Source: Pseudomonas sp. FP453
GTDB lineage: Bacteria; Pseudomonadota; Gammaproteobacteria; Pseudomonadales; Pseudomonadaceae
Direction of reading: 5' to 3'
Length of the DNA stretch: 64,000 bases
Assembly (NCBI RefSeq): GCF_030687495.1
Contig: NZ_CP117435.1
Span: 3,290,501 to 3,354,500 of the forward strand
A program made the translations under genes and the position numbers. Under the pieces are notes generated by a model. The model had not been told where the DNA came from. It ran no database searches and saw only the letters and a program-made list of their open reading frames with translations. Positions 45,510 to 54,253 of this stretch are shown here, piece by piece. Numbering within the stretch: the first letter of the stretch is position 1; every line of letters begins with the position of its first letter.

Positions 45510-45625
45510 GCCTGCGCAACTGCTGAATTAACAATCTTTGACAGTTTCCCGACAAAGCCCTCAAAGACTGTCAACCGGCGCGCCCCTAGCATTCGAGCAT
45601 CCAAACCACCACCCGGGTGCTCTCC

Positions 45626-47449
45626 ATGTTTCGCATATTGCGCAGTATTGCGCTGCTGAGCTGCCTGCTGGGCAGCGTCGGTTGCCAGGGGCAGCCACCG
45701 GCCTCGCCGCGCATACAAAAGGGCGATTACGGCGCGATCATCCGGCACCTGCAAACCCGTATTCCCCAGGAAATGGCCCGACGCAATATCCCAGGCCTGT
45801 CGATTGCCCTGGTCAATGGTCAGGAACTGATCTGGGCACGCGGCTTTGGCCTGGCCGACAAGGCCCACGGTGTAGCGGTAACCCCCAACACCGCCTTTCG
45901 CGCCGGCGGTATCGCCAAATTGCTTACCGCCACGGCGGCGCTGCAATTGGTCGAGCAACAGCGCCTGGGGCTGGATGTGCCGATCCAGCAAGCCTTGGGC
46001 GAGTTCCATGTGCGCTCGCGCTTTCATCCAGACCAGGACGCGGCAGACCGTGATATCACCCTGCGCCGCTTGCTGAGCCACCAGTCCGGCCTGCCCAGCG
46101 AACACCTGCGCGACCTGCACAGCACCTTCGCCATGGGCCTGATGCCGCTACGCCTATCCGGTGTGTGGCTTAGCAGCCCGCCGGGTTCACAAGTGGCGTA
46201 TTCCAACCTTGGCTATGCGCTGGTGGGCGCCGCCATTGAGCGCAGCACCGGCAAGAGCTTTGAAGCCCAACTGCAAAACAGCCTGCTCAAGCCCCTGAAG
46301 ATGAGCCAGTCGAGCTTTATCGGGACCGGCACGACCCCTGGCTTTCGCGCGCAGGGGTACCAGGATGGCAGTGCGAGCACCGATGCGCAGGTTCGCGACC
46401 TGGCCGCCGGAGGCTTGTGGACCAGCCCGAAGGACCTTGGCCACTACGTGCAGATGCTGTTTGCCCAGGGTTTGTACAAAGGTGAGCGAGTGCTGAGCGC
46501 ACGTTCCATCGACGAGATGTTCACCCAACAAAACACCGGCAACGCCCTCGACTTCGATTGCCAGATTGGCCTGGGCTGGTTCCTGGCGCCGTGCGGCGAT
46601 GAGCCCGTCGGCCCCGGCATCCGCACTTATCAACATAGCGGCGGCGGTGATGATTTTGCCGCGCAGTTGACCTTGCTGCCGGACCAGCAACTAGCCGTCA
46701 TCATCATGGCCAACGACAGCAGCGCCGAAGACCTGGTCGCCCGCCTGGCCACCGATGCCCTGCGCCTGATGCTCCAGGCGCAAACCGGAGAACCGGTGTG
46801 TGGCGACGGCTGTGAGGCACTCAGCCACGGGCTCAAGCTGCGTCACGTGCCCGCCGCCATCGACCGCAAGCGCCTGGCTGGGTTTTATGCCACCGCCTGG
46901 GGTGTATTTCGTATCCGCGATGCCAATGATCGCTTGTACGGCGAGCTGGCCGGGTTCGACTTCGAGCTGTTGCGTGACGAACAAGGCTGGTTGCGCGCGC
47001 AAAAACGCGTACTCGGTTTATGGCTCAAGGACCTCGGCGAATTGGGTCGCGTGCAGTTGGATATGGTCACTGTACAGGGGCGCCAAATGCTTACCGCCCG
47101 CAGCCACGGCCAACGTATCGCCATTGGCGAGCGCATCGACCCGCCGCCCCTGCCCCAGGCATGGGCCGACACCATCGGCACCTATCAGGTCCTCAGTACC
47201 CATGAGCCCGACGCGCCATTGACCGGCATCAACGTGCGCCTGGAGCAAGGCTTTCTGGTGATTCGCGGCCAATTGCACGACGAACCACTGACCGATTACA
47301 TCCTGCTACCCGTCGACAACGCCCACGCGGTACTGGCCGGCAACGGCTACGGCCTGGGCGATACCGTCAGCCGCCAAGTCAATGGCCTCAGCGCCTCCGG
47401 CTACGCGTTCAAACGTACCCACTCACCTCACCCACCCCTGAACCTCTGA
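45626..47449 (+). CDS. Serine beta-lactamase-fold lipoprotein lacking the catalytic Ser
   Basis: 607 residues. N-terminal lipoprotein-like signal (LLSCLLGSVGC, Cys20; the -3 residue is atypical), an S12/class C beta-lactamase domain (about 35-390) and a C-terminal beta region (about 410-600). The SxxK motif reads GIAK (FRAGGIAK, Gly95-Lys98), so the nucleophile is missing; codon 45908-45910 is GGT. The Tyr motif YSN and HSGGG are kept. It may be a non-enzymatic wall-binding protein. Lies 17 bp before mipA, probably one operon, near the RstAB-like pair. Confidence 0.8.
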   Translation: MFRILRSIALLSCLLGSVGCQGQPPASPRIQKGDYGAIIRHLQTRIPQEMARRNIPGLSIALVNGQELIWARGFGLADKAHGVAVTPNTAFRAGGIAKLLTATAALQLVEQQRLGLDVPIQQALGEFHVRSRFHPDQDAADRDITLRRLLSHQSGLPSEHLRDLHSTFAMGLMPLRLSGVWLSSPPGSQVAYSNLGYALVGAAIERSTGKSFEAQLQNSLLKPLKMSQSSFIGTGTTPGFRAQGYQDGSASTDAQVRDLAAGGLWTSPKDLGHYVQMLFAQGLYKGERVLSARSIDEMFTQQNTGNALDFDCQIGLGWFLAPCGDEPVGPGIRTYQHSGGGDDFAAQLTLLPDQQLAVIIMANDSSAEDLVARLATDALRLMLQAQTGEPVCGDGCEALSHGLKLRHVPAAIDRKRLAGFYATAWGVFRIRDANDRLYGELAGFDFELLRDEQGWLRAQKRVLGLWLKDLGELGRVQLDMVTVQGRQMLTARSHGQRIAIGERIDPPPLPQAWADTIGTYQVLSTHEPDAPLTGINVRLEQGFLVIRGQLHDEPLTDYILLPVDNAHAVLAGNGYGLGDTVSRQVNGLSASGYAFKRTHSPHPPLNL

Positions 47450-47466
47450 CACGGACGAACCCCCTG

Positions 47467-48258
47467 ATGCGCTCTAGAAACCTATGCCTGTCCCTTTCCT
47501 CGTTGTGCCTGCTCGCTGCAGCCGAGCCTGCCATTGCCGAGGACTGGCAATACAGCCTCAAGGCCGGCGTCGGCAACGCACCCCGCTACAGCGGCAGCGA
47601 CGAACGCATGACCGCGCCGCTGCTGGGCGGCAAAATCGTCAGCCCCTGGGGGATTTTCCTCGACACCGACAAGGGCCTGGGCTGGGGCTACGAAGGCAAC
47701 GCCCTGAGCTTCAGCACCTATATCGGCGCCAGCGCTTCACGCAAGGATAAGAACGAGTCGATGCATGCCGGCTCCAAGCGCCTCAAAGGCATGGGCGAAA
47801 TCAAGTCACGCGCGCAAGTAGGCGTGAGCGCCAGCTACAACCTCGGCGGCGCCATCGTCGGTGCGACCCTGGAACACGCGCTCAAGGACGATGACCACAA
47901 GGACACCGGCAAGGCCTACACCCACCTGGAACTGAGCCTGGGCACCAACCTCTATGACGGCCGCTACGGCTCGGTCGATGCCAGCCTCAGCAGCCACTTT
48001 GGCGACCGTGAATACCTGCAGACCTGGTACGGCGTGACCACGGGCCAGGCCGCACAAAGCCGGTTCAAGGCCTACAAGGCCGGTGCAGGCAATATCAGCA
48101 ACGGCATGAACCTGGTGTGGAGTTTGCCGATCAGCGAGCACACCCAATTCTCCACCTTGCTCGATGTGCAGTACCTGGCGGACGAAGCGGGCAAGAGCCC
48201 GATTGTGGAGCGGCGCTTGCAGACGTCGGTGATGGGGGTGCTGGAATACACGTTCTGA
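47467..48258 (+). CDS. mipA: MipA/OmpV-family outer membrane protein
   Basis: 263 residues with a signal peptide (to about EPAIA) and an outer-membrane barrel: AGVGNAPRYSGSDERMTAPLLGG at the start, ending VMGVLEYTF with a C-terminal aromatic. MipA proteins are scaffolds linking murein synthases and hydrolases. In Pseudomonas some are induced by cationic peptides through two-component systems. Follows the lipoprotein gene closely. Confidence 0.87.
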   Translation: MRSRNLCLSLSSLCLLAAAEPAIAEDWQYSLKAGVGNAPRYSGSDERMTAPLLGGKIVSPWGIFLDTDKGLGWGYEGNALSFSTYIGASASRKDKNESMHAGSKRLKGMGEIKSRAQVGVSASYNLGGAIVGATLEHALKDDDHKDTGKAYTHLELSLGTNLYDGRYGSVDASLSSHFGDREYLQTWYGVTTGQAAQSRFKAYKAGAGNISNGMNLVWSLPISEHTQFSTLLDVQYLADEAGKSPIVERRLQTSVMGVLEYTF

Positions 48259-48291
48259 CCCAGCAACCCAATAAAACCTTGTGAAAACAAA

Positions 48292-48325
48292 CACTGTGGG
48301 AGCGGGCTTGCCCGCTCCCACAGTG
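48292..48325. repeat. Single REP palindrome, terminator-like
   Basis: CACTGTGGGAGCGGGC-TT-GCCCGCTCCCACAGTG, perfect 16-bp arms. Between convergent mipA and the sensor kinase gene, so it may terminate both. Confidence 0.75.
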
Positions 48326-48348
48326 GATCTTCACATTATTCAAGGGTG

Positions 48349-49626
48349 TTACTCGGCATATGCCCAGGTCATCCGAAACGACGCGCCGCCCCACTCCGAA
48401 TCCAACACCTCCACTTGCCCGCCATGCCACTGCGATACCCGCTGCACCAGCGCCAAACCCAGGCCAAAACCACCGGTACGGCGATCACGGCTGGCGTCCA
48501 GGCGCATGAAGGGTTGGAAGATCTTCGCCCGCCCGTCCTCGGGCACGCCCGGGCCGTCGTCGCACACCCGCACTTCATAACCATTGCCGAACTTGACCAG
48601 CGACACTTCCACGCGCCGCTCGGCGTACCGAATGGCATTGCGCAGCAGGTTGATCACCGCCCGCGCCATGAAGCGTGGTTCGATCTGGATAACGTCCACT
48701 TCACAGGTCCGCAACGACAGCTGCACACCCGCCGCCTCGGCCTCCAGCGCAACGCTGCCGATCACGCTGTCGAGCCAGCTGTGGGCCTCGATGCTTTCCC
48801 GGGTGACCTGAGTCGCGCCGCGCTCCAGGCTGGCATAAGTGAGCAGCTCGGAAACCATTTCTTCCAGCTCGCCAAGGTCGGCATACATGTCGGTGATCAA
48901 CGCGCCACGCAGGACCGGGTCAGCCTGTTGCTTGAGCTGGTCGAGCTCGAACGACAGGCGCGCAATCGGCGTGCGCAACTCATGGGAAACCGCGTTGGTC
49001 AGTTCACGCTGGTTGGCGATCAGGCTTTCGATGCGCTCGGCCATCTGGTTGAAGTGCCCGGCCAGTTCACGCACGGTGGAGCGGCGCGGCAGCAGGATGC
49101 GTGAGCCAAGGTCGTTGTCGCCAAAACGCTGCGCGGCCAGGCGGATATGTTCCAGGTCCCGCCAGTGCGGGCGCACCCAGAAATACAGGACGATGGCCAG
49201 GCACAGGCCGAGGAACCCATAGGCCCACAGGTACAACCACTTGGGTTCTTCCGGGAGCTTGATTTCCAGCAGTTGCGAACCGCCGTCGATATTGGCGATG
49301 AATTCCATGAAGTCGCCACGCACCACCAATTGTCCGGCCGCCAGCAATTGCTGTTCGCGGGAGTTCAGCTTCAGCTGATCACGTGCCACCAATTTCAGGT
49401 GCAGCCCGTAATGGCTTTGCAACTCAGCCAGGCGCGCCGCCCGGCCCGCCTCTGGCACGGGGCGCAATTGCTCCACCAAGCCATACGCCGGGCCGCGCAT
49501 GGCTTCGCGGTTATAGGTTTCGTTGGCTTCGGGCAGCAACTCGTCAAAGGTGTAGTTGACCAGCCAGATGGCCCCCGCCAGACCCAGCGCGAGGATCACA
49601 TACAGGCGCAGAAACAGCCGCAGCAT
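48349..49626 (-). CDS. rstB: RstB-like sensor histidine kinase
   Basis: 425 residues. Two membrane helices flank a periplasmic domain (about 28-130). HAMP (about 150-205), the phosphoacceptor region NAVSHELRTPIARLSFELDQL, N box LLRNAIRYA and G boxes DDGPGVP and GGFGLGLALV. The ATG directly follows the regulator's TAG stop. Works with the preceding response regulator. Confidence 0.87.
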   Translation of the reverse strand: MLRLFLRLYVILALGLAGAIWLVNYTFDELLPEANETYNREAMRGPAYGLVEQLRPVPEAGRAARLAELQSHYGLHLKLVARDQLKLNSREQQLLAAGQLVVRGDFMEFIANIDGGSQLLEIKLPEEPKWLYLWAYGFLGLCLAIVLYFWVRPHWRDLEHIRLAAQRFGDNDLGSRILLPRRSTVRELAGHFNQMAERIESLIANQRELTNAVSHELRTPIARLSFELDQLKQQADPVLRGALITDMYADLGELEEMVSELLTYASLERGATQVTRESIEAHSWLDSVIGSVALEAEAAGVQLSLRTCEVDVIQIEPRFMARAVINLLRNAIRYAERRVEVSLVKFGNGYEVRVCDDGPGVPEDGRAKIFQPFMRLDASRDRRTGGFGLGLALVQRVSQWHGGQVEVLDSEWGGASFRMTWAYAE

Positions 49627-50334
49627 CTAGACCTCCCACGCGAACGGATTGAACAGGTAACCCTTGCCCCAGATGGTTTTGATACACACCGGCTCACGGG
49701 GGTTGTCGTTCAGCTTGCCGCGCAGCTTGCTGATGTACACGTCCACGCTGCGATTGAGGCCGTCAAAGGCGATGCCGCGCATACGGTTGAGGATGTCATC
49801 GCGAGACAGGATCGTGCCCGAGTGGCTGGCCAGCAACCAGAGCAATTCGAACTCCATGGTGGTGAGGTCGATCTTCTCCTCGCCCAGGCTGACTACCCGG
49901 CACGTGCGATCAATGGCCAGCCGGCCGAACGCCAGGGAGCCGCGCACCGTGGGTTCAGGCACTTGGCGCCGCTGCAAGGCGCGCAAACGCGCGAGCAGTA
50001 CCGGCGGTTTGATCGGCTTGATCACATAGTCGTCGGCACCGGACTCCAGGCCCAGGATGTGGTCCAGGTCGTCCTCTTTGGCCGTAAGGATGACGATGGG
50101 TGTGTCTGAGACGTTGCGGATGCCGCGGCACACGTGCAGGCCGCTCTGGCCCGGCAACATCAGGTCGAGTACGACAATCTTCGGTTTGAAATCCAGGAAC
50201 GCCGCCAAGGCTTCATCGCCCCGGTGCACCACGCGCACGTCAAAGCCATGCTGCGACAGAAAGTGTGCGATCAGCCCTGCCAGTTTCTCGTCGTCTTCAA
50301 CGAGCAATACCTTGCCCAGACCCAGGTTTTCCAT
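49627..50334 (-). CDS. rstA: RstA-like response regulator (OmpR family)
   Basis: 235 residues. Receiver with VEDDEKL, phospho-Asp in VVLDLMLPG and a Lys in YVIKPIKPP; C-terminal winged helix ending GKGYLFNPFAWEV, as in E. coli RstA. Targets are unknown here. Neighbouring mipA and MFS genes are candidates because both promoter regions carry AATCTTTRAC-like motifs. Confidence 0.88.
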   Translation of the reverse strand: MENLGLGKVLLVEDDEKLAGLIAHFLSQHGFDVRVVHRGDEALAAFLDFKPKIVVLDLMLPGQSGLHVCRGIRNVSDTPIVILTAKEDDLDHILGLESGADDYVIKPIKPPVLLARLRALQRRQVPEPTVRGSLAFGRLAIDRTCRVVSLGEEKIDLTTMEFELLWLLASHSGTILSRDDILNRMRGIAFDGLNRSVDVYISKLRGKLNDNPREPVCIKTIWGKGYLFNPFAWEV

Positions 50335-50490
50335 AAGTTCTCAGTGTGCGACGCAGATTGAAGTGCAGGCATTATAGGTGGCAAGCTGGGCAACTTAAGC
50401 AACTGGCCAGCACGGCCCGACGAAGCTTCATGCTTTTAAGACTTTTTAACAAATAGCCTGCAATCTTTAACGCCATTCACAGGGAGTTGT

Positions 50491-51690
50491 ATGCGCAAGG
50501 ATTACCTGGCGTTTTTTGTCTCGCTGTTCCTGTCGCGGCTGGCGGATCAGATCCTGCTGTTTATCGTGCCGTTGATCGTCTTCCAGACCACCGGCAGTGT
50601 TGCCTGGGCCGGACTGGCGTTCTTCGTCGAATCGCTGCCGCGCTTCCTCGCGTTTCCGCTGTGCGGGGCGTTGTGCGACAAGTACCCGCCGGTGCGTATC
50701 CTGCATATCAGCCAGGTCTATCGGGCGCTGGCCTGCGTGGTGGCAGTGGCGCTGTTCGGCCTGTTCGACGGCATCTACTGGATCGTATTGCTGTCGGCTG
50801 TGTGCGGGGTGTTGACCACCCAGGGCATCATGGCCCGGGAAGTGCTGATGCCGCATATCTTCCAGCAGTACAGCTATGCCAAGACCCTGTCCTATTCACA
50901 GATCGCCGACCAAAGCGGGCTGGTGCTCGGCCCCCTGGTGGCGGCGCTGATGCTGGACGTCTGGGCGTGGCATTGGGTAGTGCTGGGGATTGCCGGGCTG
51001 TTTGTGCTGGCGGACGTGGCGATGCGCGTGTGGCAGCGTTCCAGCACGGTCGTCCCGGCCGTTTTCGAGCAGCATCGGGATATCTGGGTGCAGCCGCTGC
51101 GGATTGCGTTCGGGCATATCGGCAACCTCGCTGGGCTCAAGCGCCTGATTGCGTTGACCATGGGCGTGAACCTGATCATCGGCGTCACGCTGGCCACGTC
51201 AGCCGCGATGGTCACGGGCCTGTACGTCGCCGGCAAAGACGCCTACGCCTTGCTGCAAGCGGCCGGCGCACTGGTGACCATCGTCATTCTGTTCTACGTG
51301 GCGCGCGCCACCTTGCCATTGAAGCTGCTCGGCGGGCTTTCCTACGCAATGATTGCCCTGGGCGCGCTGATCATGGCGATCAGCCCCACGCTATGGCTGT
51401 ATTCCCTGGGCTTTTTGCTGGTGATCGGCTTCGACAAGATGTACAGCGTGTACATGCGCAGCGTGCGGCAGCAGGTGATTCCCGTGCAGGACTTCGGCAA
51501 GACCGTCGGTGTGATCACCTTGCTCAACAACCTGCCACAACCGCTGGCGGGCCTGGTGATTGCCGTGTTGGCCGCGCCCCTGGGCGTGCAAACGGTGATC
51601 CTGCTGCTGGCAGGCATCACCGCGTTGATTGGCGTGGCCGTCGCCTCAGGCTGGTACGCCACTGTGAAAGCGGAACTCGACGTCGGGTGA
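50491..51690 (+). CDS. MFS transporter (EntS-like exporter group)
   Basis: 399 residues, about 12 helices: FLSRLADQILLFIVPLIVFQTTGS at TM1, DKYPPVRILHISQVYRALA, GIMAREVLMPHIF. Resembles the MFS_3 exporters of siderophores and drugs, but no siderophore gene is adjacent. Start after AGGGAG. Its last 45 bp overlap the convergent miaE gene. Confidence 0.75.
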   Translation: MRKDYLAFFVSLFLSRLADQILLFIVPLIVFQTTGSVAWAGLAFFVESLPRFLAFPLCGALCDKYPPVRILHISQVYRALACVVAVALFGLFDGIYWIVLLSAVCGVLTTQGIMAREVLMPHIFQQYSYAKTLSYSQIADQSGLVLGPLVAALMLDVWAWHWVVLGIAGLFVLADVAMRVWQRSSTVVPAVFEQHRDIWVQPLRIAFGHIGNLAGLKRLIALTMGVNLIIGVTLATSAAMVTGLYVAGKDAYALLQAAGALVTIVILFYVARATLPLKLLGGLSYAMIALGALIMAISPTLWLYSLGFLLVIGFDKMYSVYMRSVRQQVIPVQDFGKTVGVITLLNNLPQPLAGLVIAVLAAPLGVQTVILLLAGITALIGVAVASGWYATVKAELDVG

Positions 51691-52248
51691 CTCGATCAAT
51701 TCCTGCTCGGCTGCCCGCACCCGCTCGATCACCAGAGGCACGTCTTTGGCGTCGCCGTACTGGTAGGCCAACTTGAGGTAGCCCTGGAAGTGGCGCGCCT
51801 CGCTTTTCAGCAGGCCGAAGTAGAACTTGCCGAGTTCTTCGTCCAAATGCGGCACCAGTGCTTCGAAACGCTCGCAACTGCGCGCTTCGATAAAGGCGCC
51901 GACCACCAGTGTATCCACCAGCTTGACCGGCTCGTGGGTGCGCACGACTTTACGCAAACCCGAAGCGTAACGCCCGGCGTTCAGTTGGCGCAGTTCGACC
52001 TTGCGCTTTTTCATCAGACGCATGACTTGTTCGTGGTGCACCAGCTCTTCCCGGGCCAGGCGCGACATCATATTGATCAGGTCGACATGGCTGTAGTACT
52101 TGGCGATCAGGCTCAGGGCGGTGCTGGCGGCTTTGAATTCGCAGTTCTTGTGGTCGATCAGCAGGGTTTCCTGATCGGCCAAGGCCGCCTGGACCCAGGC
52201 GTCGGGGGTGCGGCAGCCGAGGAATTCGTGGATTTCGGGCAGGTTCAT
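51646..52248 (-). CDS. miaE: tRNA 2-methylthio-N6-isopentenyladenosine hydroxylase
   Basis: 200 residues, ferritin-like di-iron fold. Iron-ligand motifs: DHKNCEFKAA (Glu), LAREELVHHEQV (ExxH), GAFIEARSCERF (Glu) and SEARHFQGY (ExxH). Hydroxylates ms2i6A37 to ms2io6A37 using O2. Start MNLPEIHEFLG at 52248. Converges with the MFS gene, overlapping 45 bp. Confidence 0.93.
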   Translation of the reverse strand: MNLPEIHEFLGCRTPDAWVQAALADQETLLIDHKNCEFKAASTALSLIAKYYSHVDLINMMSRLAREELVHHEQVMRLMKKRKVELRQLNAGRYASGLRKVVRTHEPVKLVDTLVVGAFIEARSCERFEALVPHLDEELGKFYFGLLKSEARHFQGYLKLAYQYGDAKDVPLVIERVRAAEQELIESPDVEFRFHSGVPA

Positions 52249-52321
52249 CGGGCTCACGGGCAAAGGATCACAAAAGGGCGCCGATTATACCGACCACGCC
52301 GCAGACCACCAGCCACTGGCC

Positions 52322-52364
52322 TTGATGTGTATCAACATGACGTGCGCCGGGCAGCAACTATAGT
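52322..52364 (+). promoter_or_regulatory. Anr/Fnr box and -10 for the universal stress gene
   Basis: Perfect box TTGAT-GTGT-ATCAA (52322-52335) with a -10 TATAGT (52359-52364). Its centre lies about 42 bp before the expected transcription start, the class II activator position. Implies oxygen-limited induction by Anr. Confidence 0.8.
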
Positions 52365-52400
52365 TGTTCCATGCCCCCCTTTTTCATGGAGAACCCGAAC

Positions 52401-53264
52401 ATGCAAGCCATCCGCAGCATCCTGGTGGTCATCGAGCCCGAGCATTCGGAGAGCCTGGCCCTCAAGCGCGCCAAGTTGATTGCGGGGGTGACCGGCGCGC
52501 ACCTGCATTTGCTGGTCTGCGACAAGAAGCATGAGCATTCGGCGCTGTTGAGCCTGCTCAAGGCCGGCTTGCAGGAAGACGGCTACAGCGTCACCACCGA
52601 ACAGGCATGGAATGACAGCCTGCATGAAACCATCATCGATGTGCAGCAGGCTGAAGGTTGTGGGCTGGTGATCAAGCAGCACTTTCCCGACAGCCCGCTG
52701 AAAAAGGCATTGCTGACCCCCGCTGACTGGAAGCTGCTGCGCTATTGCCCGACGGCGGTGCTGCTGGTGAAGACATCGACGCCGTGGGCGGGCGGCGTGA
52801 TCCTGGCGGCCATCGATGTGGGCAATACCGACGCAGAACACCGTGAACTGCACGCGGAAATCGTCGGCCATGGTTTCGACATCGCCAGCCTGGCCAAGGC
52901 CCAACTGCATGTGATCAGCGCCCATCCCTCGCCGATGCTGTCGGCGGCGGACCCGACGTTCCAGCTCAAGGAAACCATCGAGGCGCGCTACCGCGAGCAG
53001 TGCCGGGCCTTCCAGGCCGAATTCGATATCGATAACTCAAGGCTGCACATCGAGGAAGGCCCTGCCGACGTGCTGATTCCCTTTGCGGCGCACAAGCATC
53101 ATGCCGCCGTCACCATCATCGGCACGGTGGCGCGTACCGGCATTTCCGGCGCGTTGATCGGCAATACGGCGGAGGTGGTGCTCGACAAGCTGGAAAGTGA
53201 CGTGTTGGTGCTCAAGCCGGCGAGCCTGATGGATCACCTGGAAGAGCTGGCGGCCAAATCCTGA
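52401..53264 (+). CDS. Tandem universal stress protein (UspE-like)
   Basis: 287 residues, two Usp domains (about 1-135 and 140-280). The second ends with GTVARTGISGALIGNTAEVVLDKLESDVLVLKP, which contains the G-x2-G-x9-G(S/T)-like nucleotide-binding pattern. Start at 52401 follows GGAGAA. The upstream Anr box indicates a role in survival under low oxygen, as known for Usp proteins of P. aeruginosa. Confidence 0.9.
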   Translation: MQAIRSILVVIEPEHSESLALKRAKLIAGVTGAHLHLLVCDKKHEHSALLSLLKAGLQEDGYSVTTEQAWNDSLHETIIDVQQAEGCGLVIKQHFPDSPLKKALLTPADWKLLRYCPTAVLLVKTSTPWAGGVILAAIDVGNTDAEHRELHAEIVGHGFDIASLAKAQLHVISAHPSPMLSAADPTFQLKETIEARYREQCRAFQAEFDIDNSRLHIEEGPADVLIPFAAHKHHAAVTIIGTVARTGISGALIGNTAEVVLDKLESDVLVLKPASLMDHLEELAAKS

Positions 53265-53282
53265 GGGCGACGAGGATCAAAA

Positions 53283-53371
53283 TGTAGGAGCGGGCTTGCC
53301 CGCGATAGCGGTGGATCAGTTGGCAAATCTTTGGCTGACACACCGCAATCGCGGGCAAGCCCGCTCCCACA
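53283..53371. repeat. REPIN
   Basis: TGTAGGAGCGGGCTTGCCCGCGATAGCGG ... CAATCGCGGGCAAGCCCGCTCCCACA. Both halves use the GCGGGC/GCCCGC stem. Between convergent usp and DUF1289 genes. Confidence 0.85.
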
Positions 53372-53385
53372 GGGGTCCTGTGTCG

Positions 53386-53856
53386 TCAGTCAGCAAACAC
53401 ATCCCTGAGGAACCCCGGCGCGATATAGCGCTGGTAATGCGCCTCGGACAGGATAAAAAACTCCCGATCAATCGCATCACGCAAATCCGGCAAGGCCCAG
53501 TCACGAAACTCCGGCAACAACACCATGCCATAGGCCTCCAGATTGGAGATCACCCGCGCGCCCCGGGCAATCAACTGGTACGCCCAGCAATACTCCGACT
53601 GGTGCGGCACGAAGCGGATCTTGCGTTGTTCCAGCTGGCCGCGCAGGGTCTTGGGGTCGAAAACCTCCAGCTTGCCGGCCATCACCTGCACCAACAGCTG
53701 CTCCAGGCGCAGCCAGACCGCACGTTTCTCTTCTTCGTTATAGCCATTCCACTGGATCACTTCGTGGTGGAAACGCTTGCAGCCACGGCACACGAGATCG
53801 CCGTAGACCGTGGAGCACAGGCCTACGCAGGGGGTCTTGATGGTTTGGTTGGACAT
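53386..53856 (-). CDS. DUF1289-domain protein
   Basis: 156 residues. N-terminal Cys cluster TPCVGLCSTVYGDLVCRGCKRF (C-x3-C-x8-C-x2-C), characteristic of DUF1289 and probably metal binding. The rest is helical and Pseudomonas-specific as far as I can tell. Start MSNQTIKTP at 53856. Divergent from acnB. Function unknown. Confidence 0.8.
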   Translation of the reverse strand: MSNQTIKTPCVGLCSTVYGDLVCRGCKRFHHEVIQWNGYNEEEKRAVWLRLEQLLVQVMAGKLEVFDPKTLRGQLEQRKIRFVPHQSEYCWAYQLIARGARVISNLEAYGMVLLPEFRDWALPDLRDAIDREFFILSEAHYQRYIAPGFLRDVFAD

Positions 53857-53942
53857 GGGCAACAACACGCAAATCAGCGAAACAATGCGCCATGTTAGCC
53901 CTTTGTCTAACCTCTATCACCCTGCAAACTTGGTTAGGCAAC

Positions 53943-53971
53943 TTACCTTTAGATTTTTTTTGCCGTAGAAT
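53943..53971 (+). promoter_or_regulatory. Likely acnB promoter
   Basis: -35 TTACCT (53943-53948), 17-bp spacer, -10 TAGAAT (53966-53971), preceded by a T-rich tract. Predicts a transcript beginning near 53978 and an untranslated leader of about 275 nt. Confidence 0.5.
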
Positions 53972-54004
53972 CATCCGGCCTTGTAAGGCGCCAATAATCC
54001 GCTG

Positions 54005-54142
54005 GAAGCTGTTTTCAAAGCGTCACGAGCACAGTCGTTCCTTCAGAACGGTGTTGGCGATGGTCAATGACTCGGTAGGTCAATGCCCTCGCCAACCCTC
54101 ATCAGCCCCGTTCTGCAGGCGTAAAACTTTGAAAGCAGCTTC
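54005..54142 (+). ncRNA. Structured leader of acnB (nested long stems)
   Basis: Outer stem: 54005-54020 (GAAGCTGTTTTCAAAG) with 54127-54142 (CTTTGAAAGCAGCTTC), 16 pairs with one G-U. Inside it, CAGAACGG (54044-54051) pairs with CCGTTCTG (54108-54115), and GTTGGCGA (54053-54060) with TCGCCAAC (54089-54096). The apical loop holds GGTCAATG twice (54062 and 54078). No T-run and no open frame of note. Cis-regulatory leader or independent small RNA; which one is not decided by the sequence. Confidence 0.65.
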
Positions 54143-54253
54143 TGTGAGGAATGCCGGCAGCGCTGGCTTTGCGGCCCAAAAAGCCCCCGAGCGCATGCGT
54201 GCCGTTCATTTCTGGATGAGCGTCCCGTGGGACCACTGATGAGGGTAATAACT

